Shown piece after piece: positions 6,653-11,602 of a stretch of 11,602 nucleotides of DNA. A program made the position numbers and the translations under genes. Positions within the stretch are counted from its first letter, which is position 1, and each line of letters starts with the position of its first letter. The notes under the pieces are model-generated. The model saw only the letters and a program-made list of their open reading frames with translations, did no database searches and was not told where the DNA came from. Origin of the DNA: Halanaerobiales bacterium (GTDB lineage: Bacteria; Bacillota; Halanaerobiia; Halanaerobiales; JADQBU01); NCBI GenBank assembly GCA_016278435.1, contig JADQBU010000082.1, positions 1 to 11,602 of the forward strand. Reading direction: 5' to 3'.

Positions 6653-6685
6653 AACCCGGGCCCGGCAAAAGCCGGTGCCCAGGTT
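6653..6685 (-). promoter_or_regulatory. GC-rich stem-loop between the two pilin genes
   Basis: Read on the minus strand, AACCUGGGC, one unpaired A, and CCGGC pair with GCCGG, GCCC and GGGUU across a UUUU loop. This gives 14 pairs including one U-G, with a single bulge. The U-G pair is only possible in minus-strand RNA (it is C-A on the other strand), so the element acts in the pilin transcript. No U-run follows, so it is not a standard terminator. It could stabilise RNA or set the ratio of the two pilins. It stands out as GC-rich in AT-rich DNA. Confidence 0.75.
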
Positions 6686-6691
6686 GATTGA

Positions 6692-6720
6692 TTTATAAAG
6701 AAAATCTTTTAACACGTCAA
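6692..6720 (-). promoter_or_regulatory. Probable sigma-70-type promoter for the second pilin gene
   Basis: TTGACG (6720-6715) and TATAAA (6697-6692) are separated by 17 bases, each one mismatch from consensus. The predicted transcript start, about 7 bases past the -10 box, falls at 6685, the first base of the stem-loop. The RNA would then begin with that hairpin and have a 69-base leader before the ATG at 6616. Confidence 0.6.
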
Positions 6721-6740
6721 TTTTTCATCTATGACTACTC

Positions 6741-6762
6741 AAATATGTTAAATTTCATATTT
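6741..6762 (-). repeat. AT-only-stem inverted repeat just after the first pilin stop
   Basis: Arms AAATATG and CATATTT (7 bases, perfect) flank an 8-base centre directly after the TAA at 6765-6763. The stem is weak and no U-run follows, so a terminator is unlikely; a protein-binding site or chance are alternatives. Confidence 0.3.
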
Positions 6763-7167
6763 TTATTGGGATGTAGATATACCTCCAGATGTTGCGGTAA
6801 CAGATAAATTAGTATGATCACCAGTTCCGCTAATAGTAATTTCATAATTGCCTGAAGTTACAGTAGATTGTAATTCCCAACCGTCCGGTACACCTGAATC
6901 AATATAATCACCTAATCCAGGAGAAGCTAACGTAGTGGTACCAGAATCTATTACTACATAGCTACCATGCTCCGTATAATACATCTCCTGTGCCTGCCTC
7001 AATGTCCCGGCAAATGATGTAGCCTCTGTCAACCTTGCCTTGTCAGTTACCCCGCCCAGTCTGGGAATGGCGATTCCGGCCAGAATACCCAGTACAGCAA
7101 TTACTACCAGCAATTCGATCAATGTAAAACCAGCATTATCACATAATTTCTTTCTGAATCTACTCAT
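6763..7167 (-). CDS. Type IV pilin, probable major PilA-like subunit
   Basis: A 134-residue prepilin. The leader MSRFRKKLCDNAG is positively charged and is cut after Gly13; the mature end FTLIELLVVIAVLGILAGIAIPR is the classic type IVa/GspG spine with Glu at +5. The globular part is small and rich in Ser, Thr and Gly, without cysteines, and the C-terminus ends SGGISTSQ. A strong AAGGAG site lies 8 bases before the ATG at 7167, and a promoter-like pair lies just upstream, both fitting high expression. It follows the O-antigen-ligase-like gene. In Pseudomonas PilA/TfpO pairs the pilin is glycosylated at a C-terminal Ser, so the Ser/Thr-rich tail here is a reasonable glycan acceptor, though this is inference. 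It is the best candidate for the main fibre subunit. Confidence 0.9.
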   Translation of the reverse strand: MSRFRKKLCDNAGFTLIELLVVIAVLGILAGIAIPRLGGVTDKARLTEATSFAGTLRQAQEMYYTEHGSYVVIDSGTTTLASPGLGDYIDSGVPDGWELQSTVTSGNYEITISGTGDHTNLSVTATSGGISTSQ

Positions 7168-7187
7168 TTGTATCTCTCCTTTTTTTT

Positions 7188-7216
7188 ATAATTATTAGAC
7201 CATATTTTATTGACAA
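7188..7216 (-). promoter_or_regulatory. Possible promoter for the first pilin gene
   Basis: TTGTCA (7216-7211, 5 of 6 consensus bases) and AATTAT (7193-7188, 4 of 6) are separated by 17 bases, in the 71-base gap before the pilin ATG. The predicted start lies near 7181, just before the AAGGAG site, which would give a leader of only about 14 bases. Evidence is moderate because AT-rich DNA gives such matches by chance. Confidence 0.4.
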
Positions 7217-7238
7217 CTATTATCTTGCTTAAATTAAA

Positions 7239-9086
7239 CTATGTATACTGCTTAACCACCACCTTTTCCTGTAATTTGCCTGTATAAATTGAATTCCTGA
7301 AAACATAACCATTTTCATTTTTCAACTTCATCTCTATCATTATCCCCATTCCCATCAGTGTCCAGAAAACCGGGGCAACCGAGATTACACTATCATTGAA
7401 CAGACCGGTAACTGCATAACCGGTAAAGGCTGCAAAAATCGCAACACCAGCCCGGGCAAACCAGTTGCTAAAATTACTTGTCCAGAAAAGTTTCAGGCTC
7501 CGGAAGAAATACATACCGAAAAGTGCTAATACTGCCAGTAAAGAAATCAAACCAGTATTGATAGCAATCTGTAAATATAGATTGTGGGGCTTATCCACTA
7601 TTTTGGCAGCTGTCCCCAGGTAGATAAACTTACCTACTGCATCATGCTGGGGAAAATAAAGAGCAAAACTGTCTGGCCCCAGACCTTTAAAGATAGTTTT
7701 CTGTAATAGTGGCAGGGACCTTGACCAGATATAACCCCTGCCGGAGCCGAGTCTTTCACGTCCTTTGAATCCCCAGCCTTCAACTTCCTTAATCGGATAA
7801 ACATAACCCCTCATCCCGATAATCCAGAAATAATCAAGATCAGTATTTACCAGAAAGTTAGCCTGTTTTTTGCCATAATAGACTTCCAGTAGTTCATTAT
7901 TGTTATTATCATTTTCCAGTAATCTAAATTTAAATTTATTATAGTTCTGGTTATTGATATAAATGAATTCATCATCTTTATAATAAGATAATAAATTCCC
8001 ACTACTGTCCTTGAAACCAAGCTTACCTTCATCAGTCAGAGCTATTCTCAATCCAGCAGTATTTGTATCAAAGTAAAGCTCACCATTCTCTGTCTTAATA
8101 TCCTCTATCTGCTGTATTTCACCTTCTATCACCATTCTGGATTCTCTTCCCAGAGATAGAAGTCCTCCGCTTAATCTCCCTCCACTGAAATAATCCATCC
8201 CGGCAAAAATAAGTAGAAAACATATTATTAGAATAAGTACAGACTGCAGTTTTTCCTTTATAATCCCTCTCAACAATAGACCGATAATAATTATTGATAT
8301 TATCCCACCAACAAATCCAGCCCGGGATAATGAGCCAACCCAGTTAGCAAACATAAGTAAGTTAATTGCACCATAGAGGAGCATCTCTTCCCGGTTGCCG
8401 GCGAACAGATACATAACAAGGGTTAACATAAATAACATAACAAAATAACTGCCGACAAAATTTGGATTATAAAAAGTTGAATATATTATATTATGGTCAT
8501 TAAACCTGAAGTCCAGTTTGTTGATCAGTTGATCATAACCAGAAAAAGACAGGATAACTTTTTTCCCAATTGAACTCTGGAAAAAATCCAAACCAAAAAA
8601 CTGATAAATACCAATCAACCCGATAACCACAGCAGAAATAAGTAAAATGATGAATAAAAATTTTAGATGTTTTTTGGTTTTAATTAGATTTATAGCGAAT
8701 ATAACAGCTAAAACATAACCCAGTAAAACCGACATTCCTTCATATCTGTCAGGAAACCCAAATAATGAAGTATACCTACATTCAGAAAAAACAGTTGATA
8801 TTACTATCATTAAAGTATAAAGGGAAAGTGGTAAATAGTAAATAGTTTTTTGTACCTGATTTCCCTTCCTTATATAGATATAAAACATAATAAATCCCAG
8901 AAATATAAATGACAGAAAAAAAACCATCTTGTAATAAGAAAAAAAATCTGTATTAAAATTACGGACCCAGTAAGAAGCAGCAACTGCACCAAGAATAACT
9001 TTCTTATAATGAACTATTAAAGGAATTATACCAATTATCAATCCCAGGGGTAAAATATATATAATGCCGTTTTTATCTCTTTCCAA
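7239..9086 (-). CDS. O-antigen ligase (WaaL/PglL) family membrane protein, candidate pilin glycosyl-ligase
   Basis: A polytopic membrane protein of 615 residues with about a dozen hydrophobic segments: most before residue 300, the rest after about 500. Between them lies a large outward-facing loop of about 200 residues. Family marks are NPNFVGSYF (207-215), SLSRAG (252-257, with the usual Arg), GSGRGYIWSRSLPLL and GLGPDSFALYFPQHD in the loop, and KPHNLYLQ with the key His at about 501. These enzymes move a lipid-linked glycan to lipid A core or to pilin Ser/Thr. Part of the loop (about 320-430, beta-rich and Asp/Asn-rich) looks like an insertion. Placement between pilC and the pilin favours pilin glycosylation; surface-polymer ligation or polymerisation remain possible. 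The TTG at 9086 has AAGGA 10 bases upstream; the ATG at 9113 lacks a site but would only add nine residues. Confidence 0.8.
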   Translation of the reverse strand: MERDKNGIIYILPLGLIIGIIPLIVHYKKVILGAVAASYWVRNFNTDFFSYYKMVFFLSFIFLGFIMFYIYIRKGNQVQKTIYYLPLSLYTLMIVISTVFSECRYTSLFGFPDRYEGMSVLLGYVLAVIFAINLIKTKKHLKFLFIILLISAVVIGLIGIYQFFGLDFFQSSIGKKVILSFSGYDQLINKLDFRFNDHNIIYSTFYNPNFVGSYFVMLFMLTLVMYLFAGNREEMLLYGAINLLMFANWVGSLSRAGFVGGIISIIIIGLLLRGIIKEKLQSVLILIICFLLIFAGMDYFSGGRLSGGLLSLGRESRMVIEGEIQQIEDIKTENGELYFDTNTAGLRIALTDEGKLGFKDSSGNLLSYYKDDEFIYINNQNYNKFKFRLLENDNNNNELLEVYYGKKQANFLVNTDLDYFWIIGMRGYVYPIKEVEGWGFKGRERLGSGRGYIWSRSLPLLQKTIFKGLGPDSFALYFPQHDAVGKFIYLGTAAKIVDKPHNLYLQIAINTGLISLLAVLALFGMYFFRSLKLFWTSNFSNWFARAGVAIFAAFTGYAVTGLFNDSVISVAPVFWTLMGMGIMIEMKLKNENGYVFRNSIYTGKLQEKVVVKQYT

Positions 9087-9096
9087 GAAAAACCAT

Positions 9097-9104
9097 TCCT
9101 TCCC
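9097..9104 (-). promoter_or_regulatory. Shine-Dalgarno site that sets the ligase-like gene start
   Basis: GGGAAGGA lies inside the extra codons of the longer frame and points to the TTG at 9086. The ATG at 9113 has no purine-rich site in front and coincides with the predicted transcript start of the nearby promoter. Confidence 0.55.
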
Positions 9105-9118
9105 TGAAATCATCTATC

Positions 9119-9148
9119 ATTATCATTAATTTACTCTCTATCAGTCAA
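9119..9148 (-). promoter_or_regulatory. Possible promoter for the ligase-like gene
   Basis: TTGACT (9148-9143) and GATAAT (9124-9119), each 5 of 6 consensus bases, are 18 bases apart in the gap after pilC. Transcription would start at about 9112, giving a leader of about 26 bases to the TTG at 9086. Confidence 0.45.
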
Positions 9149-9152
9149 TTTA

Positions 9153-10364
9153 TTAAAAGTACTGGAACATATCAAACATCGGTGTGACTATAGATACTGC
9201 GACAAATCCAACTACTACAGCTAACATAACTATCATAATCGGTTCTATTAAAGAAATCGCACCATCTACACTGGATTCTACTTCCCGATCATAGAAAGTT
9301 GAAACTTTATTCAACATGTTACCTATGGCCCCGGTTTCCTCACCAATTTTTATCATCTGAACGACCATCGGTGGAAATTCCTCGTGACTTGATAGAGGGC
9401 TCGATAATCCTACACCTTCTCTGACCTGAATCCGGGCCTCTGTTATTATACGGGAATAAATTCTGTTACCGACAACATCTTCAACTATTGCCAGTGATGA
9501 AAGGAGGTCTACACCACTGTCCATTAATATGGCCAGAGTACTGGCAAAGCGAGAAACATATACTTTCTGTAACATATTCCCTATAATTGGAATTTTTAAT
9601 TTTAATTTGTCAAATTGAATTTCACCCCGGGGTGTATTCTTGTAGTAATAGGCGAAAAATCCCAGTAAACCAACAACTATCAATATACCCCACCAGTATG
9701 TCTGCAGAAATGTACTACTTCCCAGCAGTATTCTGGTTGGAAGCGGTAATTGAGCTCCAAAGTCCTCAAACATACCAACAAATTGTGGTACTACACTGAG
9801 CAGAAGAAAAACTACTACCACTACAGCTACTATCAGGATTGTTATCGGATAATACAGAGCAGATTTAACCATGCCTGACAATTCATCCTGCCTTTCATAA
9901 TGAGCAGCCAGTTTATTTAACACCTGATCCAGAACCCCACCGGTTTCCCCGGCTCTGACCAGTTGCACATACAATGAAGGAAAAATATCAGGATGTTCAC
10001 TCATTGATTCAGCCAGACTGGAGCCGGTCTCAACACTTTCCTGAATCGCTAATACTACTTTCTGTAATTCAGGATGACTGATCTGCTTCTGCATTATTTC
10101 CAGTGCTTCTACCAGGCTAATACCAGCATCAATCATGGCGGCAAACTGCTGGCTGAACACAGAAAGGTCCTTTATTTTAACCTTGCGGGAAAACTTCAGA
10201 TATTCTCTAAATGAACCTCTATCCCTCTGTTCATCAAGATCAGTAACATAATATCCCTTTTCCCTCAGTTGACTGGCCACATTAGAGGAGTTATCTGCCT
10301 CCAGAGTTCCATTTATCTGTTCTCCACTTTTACTACGGGCCACATAATTGAAAACAGGTGACAT
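9153..10364 (-). CDS. pilC: PilC, T4P inner-membrane platform protein
   Basis: A protein of 403 residues, the usual PilC/GspF length. It forms the polytopic base on which PilB and PilT act. An N-terminal segment (FNYVARSKSGEQINGTLEA) typical of PilC precedes two GspF domains at about residues 68-190 and 271-392. Repeated family blocks are present in both halves: FSQQFAAMIDAGISLVEAL with LVRAGETGG, and FASTLAILMDSGVDLLSSL with MIKIGEETGA. Membrane helices lie at about 174-195, 224-241 and 363-383. The ATG at 10364 is chosen because AAAGGGGGA sits 6 bases upstream, overlapping the pilT stop; an in-frame TTG at 10391 would overlap pilT further and has no site. The tight junction implies coupled translation with pilT. 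Nothing is missing. Confidence 0.97.
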   Translation of the reverse strand: MSPVFNYVARSKSGEQINGTLEADNSSNVASQLREKGYYVTDLDEQRDRGSFREYLKFSRKVKIKDLSVFSQQFAAMIDAGISLVEALEIMQKQISHPELQKVVLAIQESVETGSSLAESMSEHPDIFPSLYVQLVRAGETGGVLDQVLNKLAAHYERQDELSGMVKSALYYPITILIVAVVVVVFLLLSVVPQFVGMFEDFGAQLPLPTRILLGSSTFLQTYWWGILIVVGLLGFFAYYYKNTPRGEIQFDKLKLKIPIIGNMLQKVYVSRFASTLAILMDSGVDLLSSLAIVEDVVGNRIYSRIITEARIQVREGVGLSSPLSSHEEFPPMVVQMIKIGEETGAIGNMLNKVSTFYDREVESSVDGAISLIEPIMIVMLAVVVGFVAVSIVTPMFDMFQYF

Positions 10365-10370
10365 ATAATA

Positions 10371-10379
10371 TCCCCCTTT
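10371..10379 (-). promoter_or_regulatory. Shine-Dalgarno site of pilC overlapping the pilT stop
   Basis: AAAGGGGGA begins within the pilT stop codon (TAA, 10380-10378) and fixes the pilC start at 10364 in preference to the TTG at 10391. Confidence 0.7.
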
Positions 10380-11445
10380 AGACCTTTCCAACTTTCTTCC
10401 TGATATAATCTGGATTATCTGAACGGCGTAAGGCCTCTTCCAGGGTAATCATTCCCTTTTCATAGAGATCTATCAGATAGTTATTCATAACAATCATACC
10501 GAATTTACCACCGGTTTGCATAATAGACCGCAGTTGATGGCTCTTGCCTTCCCGGATTATATTTTTCACTGCCGAAGTTCCAATTAATATTTCCAGGGCA
10601 GCTATTCTACCATTGCCATCTTTACGTGGTAAAAGTTGCTGTGAAATTACTCCATTTATCGAAGAGGCCAGCTGAATCCTGACCTGTTGCTGTTGATGTG
10701 AAGGAAATACATCAATAATTCTATCTACAGTCTGGGGTGCATCGTTTGTATGCAGGGTTGCCAGTACCAGATGTCCTGTTTCAGAAGCTTCAAGCGCAAT
10801 TGAAATGGTCTCCAGGTCCCTCATCTCACCGACCAGAATTACATCCGGGTCCTGTCTTAATGCTGCCCTTAAACCATTGGCGAAAGATTGGGTATCAATA
10901 CCGATCTCCCGCTGATGCACGATACTCTGCTTATGGTGGTGAAGATATTCTATCGGGTCCTCAAGGGTAATAATGTGGACCTTGCGCTTTTCATTAATTT
11001 CATTAATCATAGAAGCCAAAGTTGTTGATTTACCACTACCTGTCGGTCCGGTACAGAGTATTAACCCTCTCCTCTGTAGGGAAATTTTCTTTAAGATTTG
11101 TGGTAGTCCCATCTCATCAACAGTCGGCACCTGCTGAGGAATAACCCGTAGTGCTAGACTGATAGCCCCTCTCTGGAAGTAGGCATTAACCCGGAAACGA
11201 GAAAAACCCGGAACACTGTAAGAAAAGTCAAGCTCACCCTTTTCATTAAATTCTTTCCATTGTCCATCATCCATCAGACCTTTAGTAATCTCCTGCATCT
11301 CTTCAAAACCCAGTGGCTCTGGATAATCATCATATAATTTCAACTGACCGGTATAACGGATTACCGGTTTGGAATTAACTGTTAAATGGAGGTCAGAAAT
11401 AGCATCATCCTCAACTACAGCTTTTAATAGATTAGTAATATCCAT
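10378..11445 (-). CDS. pilT: PilT, T4P retraction ATPase
   Basis: A protein of 355 residues, full length for PilT, a hexameric cytoplasmic ATPase that drives pilus disassembly and twitching motility. Visible motifs: N-terminal PAS-like part with SDLHLTVNSKPVIR (17-30); Walker A GPTGSGKST (133-141, Lys139); Asp box ITLEDPIEY (159-167); atypical Walker B DPDVILVGEMRD (199-210, Glu207); His box GHLVLATLHTNDA (224-236). The C-terminal AVKNIIRE (292-299) matches the AIRNLIRE motif that separates PilT from PilB. The ATG at 11445 follows GGGAGTGA and lies 16 bases after the pilB stop, so pilB-pilT-pilC form one unit. All catalytic residues are present, so the pilus is predicted to be retractile. Confidence 0.97.
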   Translation of the reverse strand: MDITNLLKAVVEDDAISDLHLTVNSKPVIRYTGQLKLYDDYPEPLGFEEMQEITKGLMDDGQWKEFNEKGELDFSYSVPGFSRFRVNAYFQRGAISLALRVIPQQVPTVDEMGLPQILKKISLQRRGLILCTGPTGSGKSTTLASMINEINEKRKVHIITLEDPIEYLHHHKQSIVHQREIGIDTQSFANGLRAALRQDPDVILVGEMRDLETISIALEASETGHLVLATLHTNDAPQTVDRIIDVFPSHQQQQVRIQLASSINGVISQQLLPRKDGNGRIAALEILIGTSAVKNIIREGKSHQLRSIMQTGGKFGMIVMNNYLIDLYEKGMITLEEALRRSDNPDYIRKKVGKV

Positions 11446-11461
11446 AGAAAATCACTCCCAC

Positions 11462-11602
11462 CTATATAATAACTCTGGCCAGTTCCTGATATGAAGTTAT
11501 TCCCTGTTTGACTTTTTCAGAACCATCCTCAAGCAGAGTCACCATACCCCTGTTTATAGCAGCATTTTTAATCGTCTGTTCATCTATATTTTTAACTATC
11601 AT
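11462..11602 (-). CDS. pilB: PilB, T4P extension ATPase (C-terminal end only)
   Basis: Only the last 46 codons and a TAG stop are in the window. They read AAINRGMVTLLEDGSEKVKQG followed by ITSYQELARVII, which matches the conserved end of PilB/GspE ATPases (the GM-x-TL-x-xDG-x-x-K-x-x-x-G-x-T-x-x-E pattern). The ATG at the right edge is internal, not a start. PilB powers fibre assembly; its catalytic domains lie outside the window. Directly followed by pilT. Confidence 0.9.
   Translation of the reverse strand: MIVKNIDEQTIKNAAINRGMVTLLEDGSEKVKQGITSYQELARVII

Noticed and set aside
6653..6685. The GC-rich hairpin as a standard rho-independent terminator
   Set aside because: No run of U follows on either strand; the minus-strand continuation is AAAATGG.
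7187..7192. TATAAT on the plus strand as a divergent promoter
   Set aside because: No matching -35 box or plus-strand gene follows; it is a by-product of the AT-rich gap.

Overview
The window carries one long type IV pilus (T4P) gene cluster read entirely from the minus strand, so transcription runs from high to low coordinates. It is cut at both ends: the 3' tail of pilB lies at the right edge and the 5' two thirds of pilM at the left edge. The DNA is AT-rich, with strong AGGA- or GGTGA-type Shine-Dalgarno sites, frequent TTG and GTG starts, and acidic proteins. The gene order pilB-pilT-pilC, then pilins, pilD, minor pilins and pilM suggests a low-GC Firmicute, plausibly a diderm halophile such as a member of the Halanaerobiales. 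The organism assignment is inference from style and content only.

Layout in transcription order: pilB 3' end (11602-11462); pilT retraction ATPase (11445-10378); pilC platform protein (10364-9153); a large membrane protein of the O-antigen ligase (WaaL/PglL) family (9086-7239); two type IVa-like pilins (7167-6763 and 6616-6206); prepilin peptidase pilD (6188-5445), broken by an in-frame TGA between its two catalytic aspartates; six minor-pilin-type genes (5426-686); and pilM (668-1, partial). PilN and PilO would be expected beyond the left edge. No stretch longer than about 150 bases lacks a gene. No tRNA, rRNA, CRISPR array or insertion sequence was seen.

How it works together: PilB and PilT power extension and retraction on the PilC/PilM inner-membrane platform. 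PilD should cut and methylate all eight prepilins. The two pilins downstream of the ligase probably form the fibre, and the ligase-like protein may attach glycan to it. The six minor pilins look like two complete tip sets, in the order K-I-J then I-J-K by GspI/J/K-like character. Each set has one large PilX-like protein with a beta-solenoid-like body, and one of these carries an inserted chitin-binding-type (CBM5/12-like) module, so the pilus tip may recognise polysaccharide.

Most interesting points: the TGA in pilD; the carbohydrate-binding-like module in a pilin; the mirrored double set of minor pilins; the glycosyl-ligase-like gene placed just before the pilins; and a good sigma-70-type promoter whose predicted start coincides with the first base of a GC-rich stem-loop between the two pilin genes.
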